Source: Astropecten irregularis (lineage: Eukaryota > Echinodermata > Asteroidea > Paxillosida > Astropectinidae). From it: DNA of 64,000 nt. The number at the start of each line of letters is the position of its first letter. Position 1 is the first letter of the stretch. Below the pieces are notes generated by a model. It was not told the origin of the DNA and did no database searches. It saw only the letters and a program-made list of their open reading frames with translations. Positions 12,541 to 22,663 of the stretch are shown here, in pieces. The DNA lies in NCBI GenBank assembly GCA_963971285.1, contig OZ020262.1, positions 6,791,036 through 6,855,035 on the forward strand, written 5' to 3'. A program made the translations under genes and the position numbers.

Positions 12541-13106
12541 TCACTGGCAAACCAGCTGTACCTTTTATCGTTCGGCTGTCTTCCTTTTTTCTGCATCGTT
12601 TACTGGACAAGTTAAGGCCAAGATTTAATCAATTTGATCCACGGTTTATCCATATGGTAACTTAACGCACTATCTTGCCGTGACTGTTCAGCTGCCCTTT
12701 CTCAAGGGAGGGATTTGAGTGAGATGAAAGTTAGATTTGAAAAAAACGAGATGGACGTACGTACCATTGATGCCAACAAAACAGTACGTCACATCAAAAC
12801 AGTAACACGCTTCACCGAAGACTGGTATTCCGTTCCCTTAAACGGACGCCGTCTATAAAGAAATCTGAAAATGTACTGTACCAAGCTAATAGTCATCTTG
12901 TATCTTGTGTGTCATATCAAATGTTCTTAATCTAATACCTTGACCAAACAACAAAATCTGAATCATCTTCTCTGTGAAAGTTTTTCACACTGACCCTGTG
13001 TTGGTAATTCAACATACATGTAGCTTGGGTGTAGCTCTGCTCTACAGTGTAATTATCAAGGGTTGTCGCCAGAATTTTGAAAATTGGGATCTGCAATTGT
13101 GACCCA
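12541..13106. other. Non-coding stretch
   Basis: If the TATA site is real this would be its 5' untranslated region or first intron. I see no convincing donor or long open frame. Otherwise nothing recognisable. Confidence 0.4.
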
Positions 13107-13244
13107 GGGTCGATTTCACCAAACTCATCATAATTTACTATCAATCATAGAACTTATGATGCATTGCAGCCCAATGTAGAATGCCATGGGTTATCCTTCG
13201 TAACTCAGTTACGATCAATTGTAGAGCTTCGTGAAATCAACCCC
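13107..13244. mobile_element. Short foldback (MITE-like) element, family C-related
   Basis: The left end GGGTCGATTTCACCAAACTC pairs imperfectly with the right end GAGCTTCGTGAAATCAACCCC, giving a terminal inverted repeat of about 20 bp around a 100-bp core. There is no coding capacity. The motif GATTTCACNAA at the tip is shared with the element at 60927-61089. Confidence 0.65.
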
Positions 13245-13431
13245 AGTTCAGAAAGAGACAGTACCCAAAAATTGCAGTTGAAATGCCTTGTATATTGCAG
13301 ATGAATCAATTTTCGCAACAGGATTTTCAAAAGAAAACTTGCAAAAGTCATGGCAGTTTCTTAAATTTTTGAAACTGCCGTAACAGTTCTCCTCCCGTTA
13401 AAATTGGCATACTGTTCATTCCAGAATTTGG

Positions 13432-13447
13432 GGCGTTTAGGAAAAGG

Positions 13448-13531
<84 letters not shown>

Positions 13532-13705
13532 CAGCTCTGACATCCATATGTTGTTTTTTATTGAAGCTGAAGCTCTGTTTTCCCTTTCAAACCAGAGAAT
13601 CTGCTTCCGAACCGCAGCCAGAAGCCTCTATTTAGATACCCGTTATTTCAAAATGGATTCATGAAATGGAGCTGGAGCCTGAGCCAGAGCCTGAGCTCTA
13701 AAACT
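13432..13705 (+). mobile_element. Foldback element with hexamer terminal repeats, copy 1
   Basis: The left tip (GGCGTTTAGG..GGAGGCT) leads into 14 near-perfect copies of the hexamer CAGGCT (13448-13531). A core containing CAAACCAGAGAATCTGCTTC follows, and the right end returns to GAGCCTGAGCC-type sequence in the opposite sense. The core is shared with 22318-22663 and, reversed and shortened, with 33318-33485. The Glu-Pro and Gly-Ser dipeptide frames over the array are artefacts of the hexamer. Confidence 0.7.
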
Positions 13706-14289
13706 AGTGCTGCTAGTGACTCAGCCACATGTGTTGGGGGGGGGGGGTTGCTGTCGTTGTGTTTTCCTGATATAATACACACCTTTGTTTCCAGACCCTG
13801 AGAGACCCATAAAGGCCTTGTTGACATTTCAACATTTACAATAGCAATAAAATGTACATAAGCCCCATTGCAGAACCCCTATTCCTTGCCAAGCTCCCCC
13901 AAAGCCATCCAGGAAATCGCCAAAAACAAACTTCGTCCAAAGTTAATAGCCCCAATCTTCCCAGATAGAAACAAAACAATGTTTACCTGTCACCCCTCTC
14001 TTTATCACACCGAGAACAATGGCTGCTTTGTTGTAGTCATTATTTTGGGGGTTGGTGATTGTTTTTGTTGTCAATATTGGCTCAGACTGGTTCGTTATTC
14101 GTGGATTTTTCCCGCAGAGTTCAAATCTGGCCATTGTTAGATTTGATCTTGACATTTAGTTCATTTGCTCATTGTAGGTCAGACCTTGTGTAAATTTGTC
14201 ATGTACAGGTGACTCTTACATGTACATGTATATGTATGTGCAAGTAGGTCATCATACAGCCTTACAGGGCAAACGTTTTTGAGTTCACA
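13706..14289. other. Non-coding stretch with poly-G tract
   Basis: A run of about 13 G lies at 13736-13748. A 90-codon frame at about 13868-14140 has no recognisable domain and no supporting splice context. Nothing else is seen. Confidence 0.4.
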
Positions 14290-14324
14290 GCAAAATGAGA
14301 TAAAAAGACCAAGAATCTGGTGTG

Positions 14325-14485
14325 TAACTTAAGTTCGAGTTTCGACTACTTTCGAGTTTAATTTTCTAGTTTCTTGTTAAATTTTCGAGTTTCAAGTTAA
14401 ATGTTTGAGTTTCAAGTTAAATTTTCGAGTTTAAAAAATTTAACTCTAAAATCGAAAATTTTACTCAAAACTCGAAGAAAAGAAA
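14325..14485. repeat. Family F AT-rich palindromic repeat
   Basis: Several tandem copies of TTCGAGTTTCAAGTTAAAT-like units are followed by their reverse complement (ATTTAACTC..CTCGAA), making a long AT-rich foldback. A related block lies at 19365-19475. Confidence 0.6.
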
Positions 14486-14650
14486 CCCTCAAGAATCTGC
14501 AGGTTATTATCAGAAATTGATTGCCACAATGCAAGATTACTGAGCACAAAAAGTTCTACTTAGCTGACACTAACGGGATTTTTATAAAACACAAACCTAA
14601 CCCTCTGCTCCTACCACACAAGACAAGAGCTGCTTACCACTCACTACCAT

Positions 14651-14994
14651 AAGGCCTTTTCGCACTACCTTTTCGATCCGTGTTGAAACCAACCTGGATC
14701 GGCCCCGGTTCAGCCTGGCAAGTTTTTGAACCGGATCGAAGAGACGCAACATTCACACTACGTTTATGGTGAACCGTGTCATACAACACAGATCACAGCA
14801 AAAAATACAGTTTAGAACCGGGTTGAGATTTCCAACCCTTGTCCCCAAAACCAGGGTTGATTTCGATCCGGCTAGGCCGTCCTACCCGGGTCGGCTCGGG
14901 CTTGAAACTTTTTTAAGTGTGAAAAGGGTTGGAAAAATTCTCGAAGTTCGATCCGGTTCCAACACTGAGATTTTGGATTATGTGAAAAGCCCTA
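14651..14994. mobile_element. Family G short TIR element
   Basis: The left end AGGCCTTTTCGCACTAC and the right end GTGAAAAGCCCT are inverted relatives. Internal palindromic motifs around GATCCGG and AACCGG recur on both strands. A TA dinucleotide at both edges could be the target duplication. Its ends resemble those of the larger element at 29798-30969. The 87-codon frame inside has no domain. Confidence 0.55.
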
Positions 14995-17900
14995 ATGTAG
15001 ATCGATCAGCAATTATCTATTCTATATGAACCAAGTATTACTGCAGGGACAGACAATTAACATTATTTTGTCATTACTGGAAGGCCCAAAGGTAGGCTGT
15101 ATGTTAGTGAATAGGAAAGACACACACATGAATGCATTGTTATTATTTTTCCATTAATTGGCAATCTTTCAATTTTCCTTGTGGTTTGATGGCCATGGCT
15201 TCACGGTCCCGGTCTGTGAACGACAAGAAAGATCTTAAAACCCAACACACTTCATGTAAACTAAACAAACAATACACCCCAGGTGCAATGCATATATAAC
15301 TGTCCAATTATGAGTCATGTTTTTCCATATCAACACTTGCAAGTCACAAAACAAGGACCACTGGCCTTAGAAAATTCGCTGGAGCAACAATCGGAAACAA
15401 ATAAACCCTTTATTGATGTTTTATTGCTACCAATTGCTCACGCTCGCTCTATCACACAGCATCAGCCACCCTCTAGAGGGAATAGGAAACAATGTTATTG
15501 GAGTGGTCCCTTGGGAGGAAGTGGCACATAAAACAGAGAAAGATCCAGAGCAAGAGAGAAGGGGTATTTATTTATTGGCTGGTCTTAGAACAAAGACCAT
15601 GTCAGATTAAATTGAACAAGTGAGGCGACTGTCTTATCACTGTAGGTGGTTTTGGAGTGTCAGGGCGAATTGGCCAGGACCATCATCAGTGCTTGAGGGG
15701 AGTTCGGCCCATGATTAGTGCCAGGCCAGTTGAAACAATTAAAGGGGGGTAGGCATGTTGCAGCTGGGAGGAAGATTATACAACCAGCACAACAGTGGAT
15801 GCATTTGTTCTTGGGAATCTTTTCCTGGGGAGTGATGATTTTTTTAGAGGGAGGGGGGTTGCTTGTGAAACAGAGGGAATTGGGTAATTGGGTTTGCAGA
15901 TTTAACCTGGTTAGGGATTGTATGAACAAGAAAATAAACACAGAATTCTTTTCAAATTATCTATTTGTCGGTAAGTTATTTGTTGATCTGGGTCTGGGGA
16001 TGGATTCTGGGCATGTGGGGGATACACCTGGCACATACAACTAGGCAATTTAAGTAGGCCTACAGTTTCCCAATAAGGTTTTATCAGCATTTCCTTACTC
16101 CGTGGTTTGACTCAGGGATCTTGGTTTATTCGAAATTGGACTTAATAACGATATTCATGGTAATCTACATTCTACAATTATTGTCACCAAATTTGAGTGA
16201 CAGATTATTTTTTTAAATTCTTTGGGGGCTGACAATTGGACATTTAAAAAAAATTAATGTTCACGAGATGAATTTTTGGGCTTTTTTGGTGTTTGTTTTT
16301 GGTTCCATTTTTCATTATTTTTGTTTGCGTGGGTGCTCAAATTTTCACATGAATATATTCTCGGAGAATATGGGGTACAGTTTCTACCTTTACTTTTGCC
16401 TTTTCAATATGGAAGAAAAGGGATTTTAGATAATTGTATGATAACTTTTCCATGGAAACGTTACTTAAAAGTTGTAGGGAATTTGAGTTCAAGGTTTCTG
16501 GATACACCATGTACTCTTTTGGGAAGAAGTAAAAAATGGCATGTTGAAAATATGATGGAAACAGCAAATTCATGAAGATTTGGTTTTGAAATTTCAACTT
16601 TTTGCCAGGGAAGTTTTTGTGATGATATCCTTTGGTTGAGTTAGTAATAGTATACAAAAAAAATTATATCATTGGTTTGGCGATAATAAGTTTTGTGATG
16701 GAAGCAACGGATATTATGTGATCACGCTGATCTATTTTCTCAAGCTTATTTTGGGGGAATTTAATTGGCGGGAGTGATGGAGGTCTTAATCATAACGTGA
16801 CTTGTAATCGGCAGTGACAGGCTTCCGAAGTCACCAGACCCTCATATACCGTCCTCCCTCGCTGGGCCCAACAACCCTCCTAATGAGCTATATATAGCTT
16901 CCCCATCCCGTGCGCCATTATTTCAGGGCCAGGGTGTCGATATCCGGTATGCCACAAACTGTGTACGGTTTCTCTCCTTAGCTGTGCCGAGGCATACGAC
17001 TTGGGGAACCGCCGTGGCGAAGGAAAGGTTGCCGGTATCAGTTGATATCTTCTCGGTTATGCTGAGATACTCGCAGCCATCTGCTGGTGAGTTCGGGGGG
17101 AGACGACGTCCAAATTCCCCCATCGTCCCTGCTGGAATTCCCGGTGTTTAACACTGGCATACAGGGGGTATTTGATCCCCCACTTTAGGAATGTCACATG
17201 ATTGCCAAGCATTATTGATACATACTCTCCTCAATATGACACTCGTGATCCTCGCCTCTTGTCGTTCCAAACGAAAATATTGCTTCAAAATACATCAAGT
17301 CATACAAACTGCAGTTTCTTTTTATCCAACTGAGTGTCAAATGACAAAATTGTCCCATGACGTCTCACAAAATTGGTCTTTCCAAACATTTAACAAATCT
17401 TAAGAGTACTTGGCCTGACATTTCTAATTTTAACAGGATCATTCTCATTGGCTGAATAACACACAGAAACATGACAAATATGAAACTAAAAATATAGACA
17501 TGAATAGGAGGAGGACCAAAAAGCAGGTGACATTTTATTTTCAAATCGACTCGTAACAAGACGTAAGGAAATCCATAGAAACAAAATTGGCCTTTTTTTT
17601 TTTATACTGGTAAATTCAAAGTCAAAGGGAAAGTCTGGCAAAAGAAATTCCCAACTTAGCTAAGAAAATGAAAATGGCGCAGAGAATTGGCTTTTAAAAA
17701 TGGCTTTGTGAATTCAGTAGAATTCTTGAAGTTGCTCAGACGTTTTCCAAGGAAGGTTCAGCAGCCCATGCCGCAGGAAAAACCCAATCTTGAAAAGAAC
17801 TAGCCACTGTTGTTGTTTTTTAAACGACTTTATACACATTGCTGTAACCCATTAGAAAAGCATTACCTGATAAACACCAGCCCTATTGTTTCATCCTTAG

Positions 17901-18339
17901 GGAACCCGACTGTTTGGGATCTTTTTCCCTTTTACTAGCCCCGCGGGTAGCTCCTTCTCTAATGGGCCCTTTGGTACCAGACTTTGGCCAGAAATATGGT
18001 TACTGCAAATTCCCAGAAGTTTGACAAAGGTCCTTATGGGTCACTAAATGCTTTCATTGTTTCAACCCCTGATCCGACAAATATTTACAATTATGTTTTA
18101 CGAGGTGAACGACTTGTAAGCAATTTTTTTTCTCTTTTGTTTTTATTATCCACAAGTTAGTTTTTAAAGGTGACCCCACATTTTGGTTTTATTCAAAATG
18201 ACGATTAGGGCATGTAACACACCTTGACTGAGTATAATTTATAGGGCTTATTTAAGAACTGACATAGAAGCAAGGGCATGAATTTGGTGCTTAGGCCCAA
18301 TGCACACGACGTGATATACAGGGCTAAGTTTCTTGGAGT
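14995..18339. other. Mostly unique non-coding stretch
   Basis: No gene is supported. A low-repeat, GC-richer island at about 16740-17130 contains CTATATATAGC (16888-16898) and TAATGA-type homeobox-like sites and could be regulatory. The remainder is AT-rich and unstructured. Confidence 0.35.
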
Positions 18340-18402
18340 TAGGCGGGCCGACGTTTTGATCCTAGCAGGATCTTTTTCAAAGAGCTAGATCTTTGAGAAA
18401 GA
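18340..18402 (-). repeat. Family D repeat, partial
   Basis: GGAGTTAGGCGGGCCGACG is followed by TTTTGATCCTAGCAGGATC, the family D hairpin read in the opposite sense. It abuts a truncated family B element. Confidence 0.6.
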
Positions 18403-18410
18403 TCATGATA

Positions 18411-18606
18411 ATTCTTTCTTAATAAAAATAGGATTAACAACCAAATTTCTATGTGTTGTGTACCACTTGTTATTGTTCTTTGGCTGTTGTTCACTGACCA
18501 TGAATTTCAAGTGGAATTTTTAATGGTGGTTTGTTTTTTTATAGAGCAAGGCATTTTGTGCTAAGCAATTTTGTTGTGCTTAACAGCTCCATGAAATTGG
18601 TCCCTG
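18411..18606 (+). mobile_element. Family B foldback element, 5'-truncated
   Basis: It begins inside the family core (AATAAAAATAGGATTAACAA) and ends with CAGCTCCATGAAATTGGTCCCTG. Full copies at 31268-31508, 35956-36195 and 52635-52881 keep both inverted ends, so the left end has been lost at the junction with family D. Confidence 0.7.
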
Positions 18607-19140
18607 ATAATGTATTCCAGACATAAAAAAACAACTTGAGGTGCCCTTTAAGGTATTTTGTTACCTCCCTTGTTAATCTCTGGACCTCCCTCTGAGAAAA
18701 TGGCATTGTTTTAAAGCAACCAATCTGTTTGCCATTCCACCCCACAACAGGTGATGGACATTAACCCACAATAAAGGACTCATCAGGACCCAAGATCTGC
18801 CAGGGCACTCTAATCACACACCATGGGCTGAATGTCTTCAGGGGTGCATGGCAGGCCCTGACCTTTGTTACCGACCTCTGACCTCCGTCAAGGTCGCCAT
18901 TCTCTGGGAAGAAACTTAGCATACAGACTCAACATCTTGTAAGTATTCACTTTCAGGTTTTGGTTTTTTCTATTCAACTGGAGTATTTAGTGAGAATACA
19001 ACACTTGCCTGAAGGTGTAAGAAACTGAATGAAATTATGTGTTGTTTGTGGCGGTGGAACAGGGTTGAAAAGAAAAGTTTTTGTTGCTTGATAATGTTGG
19101 CGTTCTGCTGGCAACCTACATAAATCTGTTAAAAACCAGC
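18607..19140. other. Non-coding stretch
   Basis: Unique-looking sequence with no gene or repeat that I recognise. A GC-richer segment lies at 18780-18910. Confidence 0.4.
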
Positions 19141-19149
19141 AATAACCAT

Positions 19150-19320
19150 CAAATAATCACTAGGGAACTTGAGTGAATAAATTTGAAAGTTTGGGACACC
19201 GTCAACAAATAGGGCTGGATAGCTCAGTTGGTAGAGCACCGGTACGGTATTCCGGGGGTCGCAGGTTCGAATCCTGCTCTAGTCAATTGTTCTTTGTTCA
19301 TCTTTCAAAATCCAACAGTG
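19150..19320 (+). mobile_element. tRNA-derived SINE copy with intact polymerase III boxes
   Basis: Positions 19213-19284 fold as a tRNA cloverleaf. The acceptor stem GGCTGGA/TCTAGTC pairs with two G-U wobbles, the A box is TAGCTCAGTTGGTAGAGC, and the T arm GCAGG-TTCGAAT-CCTGC is perfect. The anticodon stem has a T-T mismatch and position 33 is not T, so this is a tRNA-like promoter rather than a functional tRNA. The tail AATTGTTCTTTGTTCATC matches SINE pieces at 29096 and 32545 (minus), which supports SINE over gene. Confidence 0.65.
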
Positions 19321-19364
19321 TGTAGTATTCCCTATGACACATTCTCTTGAACCTTAGTAGTTGA

Positions 19365-19475
19365 GCCACCAAGCCGAAACTTGAAAACTCGAAAATTTAA
19401 CTCGGAATTCAAAACATTTAATTCTAAATTCAAAAACTGGAAACTTGAAAACTTAACTGGAAACTCATCAAACTT
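19365..19475. repeat. Family F AT-rich repeat
   Basis: Repeated GAAACTTGAAAACTCGAAAA-like and AACTCGGAATTC-like units related to 14325-14485, in the opposite orientation. No coding role. Confidence 0.5.
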
Positions 19476-20154
19476 GTAAAGTTACGTTACCCGTGCCTTA
19501 TATCCCGTACTCATAACAAACCCTGCATTTTACCTGCCATAAACTTGTAATGTCTAGCATGAAAGGAACACCGACAAGAAAATAATTATGAGAAACCGCA
19601 TTTTTTAAATTTTAGGCCTCATAATTACCAATGAGGTAAAAGAAAACCGCAGGTATCAGTGGAAACAGTTTAGCTAGAAAAACCCCAAAGAAAAAAACAA
19701 AATGACGCAAGGAGTAAATGAACCCAGGTGAAAGACATCAAACCCTGGCCACCAATGCATCCTAAAGAGTGGCAGGGACGTCGGTTTACGACGAAAAACT
19801 GTGTGAGGGACCGGGTATTTTTGATGCGGTCGGCCAGCCTTCCTTATTATGATAATGATGCATTTTTACTACTAATAGTAGTAGTGGGCATTTTGCATGA
19901 TGCAGTGAACGGCAACAGAAATAGTCACTCTGGGTGAATGACCACGGAGCTGGGACTGGGAGTTTGAGACTGATTGATCAAGTGCTCGGGACACAGCCTG
20001 ACGTTAAGTTCATCATGTGTGTTTAAGTGTTTTTGCTTGTGACTTGTAATGATGTAGTTCTGGCTGGATGGAATTTTTGGTTGTCTTTTTTTGGATTGTG
20101 TGATAGTTTGAGTCTTTGGCTAGGAACGTCATTTCTTTGCTAGTTTGCTGCATA
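19476..20154. other. Non-coding stretch
   Basis: No gene or repeat is recognised. Confidence 0.4.
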
Positions 20155-20578
20155 TGGGCCCTTGGTCATTGCCTTGGTGCCACTGGTCATGTCCAAGGTG
20201 CCCCTGGTCATTGCCTTGGTATCCCTGGTCATTGCCATGATATCCGTAGTCATTGCCTTGGTGCCTCTGGTCATTGCCTCGGTTCCCCTGGTCACTACTG
20301 CCTTGTTGCTCCTGGTTGTTGCCTTGATGTCACTGGTCATTGCCTTGGTGCCCCTGATCATTGCCTCGGTGCCCCTGATCATTGCCTCGTTGCCCCTAGT
20401 CATTGCCTTGGTGCCCCTTGTCATTGCCTCGGTGCCCCTGATCATTGCCTCGTTGCCCCTAGTCATTGCCTTGGTGCCCCTTGTCATTGCCTCGGTGCCC
20501 CTGATCATTGCCTCGGTGCCCCTGGTCATCGCCTTGGTGCCCTTGGCCATCGCCTTGGTGCCCTTGGCCATTGCTTCA
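20155..20578 (+). repeat. 21-bp minisatellite, about 20 copies
   Basis: The unit is approximately GTCATTGCCTTGGTGCCCCTG. Because 21 is a multiple of three, two plus-strand frames and one minus-strand frame stay open across the array, giving heptapeptide repeats (VIALVPL; GHCLGAP; EAMTRGT). A 63-bp higher-order unit (three monomers) is repeated at about 20360-20490. There is no signal peptide, splice context or conserved frame, so I treat it as a minisatellite rather than a gene, although an intracellular or secreted repeat protein cannot be excluded. Confidence 0.8.
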
Positions 20579-21652
20579 AATGTTCTCCTTAAAAACACTT
20601 CAGATTCTAATACAGAATTCCCCACACAACCATCAGAGAAAATTCAAGTTCTGCAACAGACATTGATATGACTCGTAAAATTACAAGGAATATTTGTGCT
20701 AATTTATTTTGTTGGACACGCATCCTCGTATAAAAAAAAGCAGACGTGTCAAGATGACAGCAATGCAATCAATGCAAACGAGAAATTAGGGGAGGAAGAA
20801 TGTCAGCGTGACAAAGAAACAGGAAGATGGCGAATTGACGAGCTGAATAGGTTAGACAAAAGCCTGACAGGCAACGTGAGATGCTTGACTGAAGGACTGA
20901 CATTTATACTCAGGAAGTGGGAAGTGAATGCTTAAAACAGCATGGAACAGACAGCAATTGACCGTAGCCTTTTCACGTCGTCTCCCCCCAGGGGAGCACC
21001 GGCCTCTTTAATTGTCAACAATTTGCGGGGCAATTAAACTCCCGCCAAACTCTGGCACGAGAATAGCCCGTTGACTGCCAACTGTCCTGACCGGCGGAAT
21101 GCCAGCGTGGGCCGCTCGCCGCGGCCCCGTGCCGCACGGCGGACCATTTGTTCTGAGCAGTTGGTCGCCGCGTTGAAAGTGTGAATCTGACAGAAACGCG
21201 GGGAACACGAAAGGGAAGGAATGAAACAGTGTTGGGAGAAGACCCAGCAAGTCATCCTTCGCCGGGGGACACTTGGGATGGTGTCAAGGACTGCCATAAA
21301 GCCAGCTAATAAGCCCTCTGTATGAGACTGACAGCAGCTCGGAAAGACAAATATTTCCCATTTTCAGTGGGACGACACACTCGGATGCAAGAATGCCGAA
21401 CTGCCGGGCGCTAACTTGCTCTTTGAACAGCGGGAGTCGTGGCTCACTTAGCAGCTTAGCAGCTCAGCAGCGAAAATTTACACTGAGCAAATTCTTCTCC
21501 ATGCTTATGAAGATGTGGACAGAGAAGCAGAACCTTAGCTCAGTCTTGTCAGACGTTCCTCTGCTTTCAATCTGATCCCTTTCCAAAGATGAAAGTATAA
21601 TGAATGCTTATTATCCTATTACCTTCAGGTTTGTGTGACATCTGCCCTTTTC
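20579..21652. other. Non-coding stretch with CpG-rich island
   Basis: A CpG-dense island at about 20985-21290 includes CTTTAATTGTCAACAATTTG followed by GCCGCTCGCCGCGGCCCCGT. It is non-repetitive in this window and could be a regulatory element or an unrecognised 5' exon. No domain is readable in its frames. Confidence 0.35.
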
Positions 21653-21985
21653 CTTTAAAGGTATAATACATGATTGGTAAAGGTCACGGAACAGCATTCA
21701 CACTTTGTCTGATCAAACATGTATATGAAATATCACACCTTTGAAAATTTGAGCTCAATCTGAGTCACAAGAAAAAAGTTGAAAACCCGACTCAATTTTT
21801 CTTATAAAACATAAAGAATAGTTTTGATCTTACCCCGAGATCAAAACTGTTTTCGGTCTTTGTTTGACTAATTTCTGGTTAAATATACCATTTCAGGCGG
21901 AAATATTTTAACAGTATGTTACTACTAGCACCATCTTCATACCCTGAAAATTATCCTTAAATCTGTGAACATTTCTGTTTTTTTT
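21653..21985 (+). mobile_element. Family A MITE, right end lost
   Basis: It starts with TTTAAAGGTATAATACATG, the intact left terminal repeat, and continues through the palindrome GATCTTACCCCGAGATC to AATCTGTGAACATTTCTG. The right terminal repeat is replaced by unrelated sequence. Confidence 0.75.
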
Positions 21986-22317
21986 GGACCCAACATCTTC
22001 AAAGGCACCAGTCCCAAATGCTACAGACTCAACATTTGAACCTCAAGTGTTTTTTAATCATACCATGGCCTTGTATGTCAGGTGTTGGAGGTTTGAGTTT
22101 TGCTCTGGGGCGACAATTGGCCAGATTGTTGGATTATTAGTCTCATGTGTTCACTGGGATTGTTTCTTTCTACTCATGATAGTACTTCACAGCAGGGAAC
22201 AGGGTGTCTTTTCTTTGAACAAAAACCCCCTTGCGACTGGTAAATTAATCCCATTCGCTGTGTTTGCCATCTCCTATATCATGGAAACTGTTTTCTACTA
22301 TAATAGAAAGACTCTTG

Positions 22318-22512
22318 GGGCCTGTTTGAAACGGAGGCTAAGGCTCGGGCTCAGGTTCCATCATATATGTTGAAAATGTGGGTTGTGGATGAAGCTAAGC
22401 TCTGTTTTTCCTTTTCAAACCAGAGAATCTACTTACGAACCGCAGCCAAAAGCCTCAGTCTAGATACCCATTATTTTAGAATGGATTCACGAATTGGAGC
22501 CTTAGTCTGAGT

Positions 22513-22548
<36 letters not shown>

Positions 22549-22663
22549 ATGAGCATGAGCATGAGCCTGAGCCTGAGCCTGCGCCTGAGTCTGAGTCTGA
22601 GTCTGAGCTTGAGCCTGAGCCCGAGCCTGAGCCTGAGCCTGAGCCACCGTTTCGAAAAGGCCC
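22318..22663. mobile_element. Foldback element with hexamer terminal repeats, copy 2
   Basis: The left tip is CCTGTTTGAAACGGAGGCT and the right tip is GAGCCACCGTTTCGAAAAGG, clear inverted relatives. The right arm carries about 25 hexamers of GAGCCT with GAGTCT and GAGCAT variants (22497-22645). The core AAACCAGAGAATCTACTTAC matches copy 1. Open frames on the minus strand (Ala-Gln, Leu-Arg and Ser-Gly dipeptides) are artefacts of the array. Confidence 0.75.

Noticed and set aside
13361..13543. Open frames of Glu-Pro or Gly-Ser dipeptides
   Set aside because: They are translations of the CAGGCT hexamer array; every frame is open because the unit is six bases without stops.
19213..19284. Functional tRNA gene (anticodon would read GGT)
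   Set aside because: T33 is missing, the anticodon stem is mismatched, and the downstream tail matches other SINE pieces.
20116..20671. Repeat-protein gene of about 160 residues
   Set aside because: Three mutually exclusive frames are equally open over a 21-bp minisatellite and none has other gene signals.
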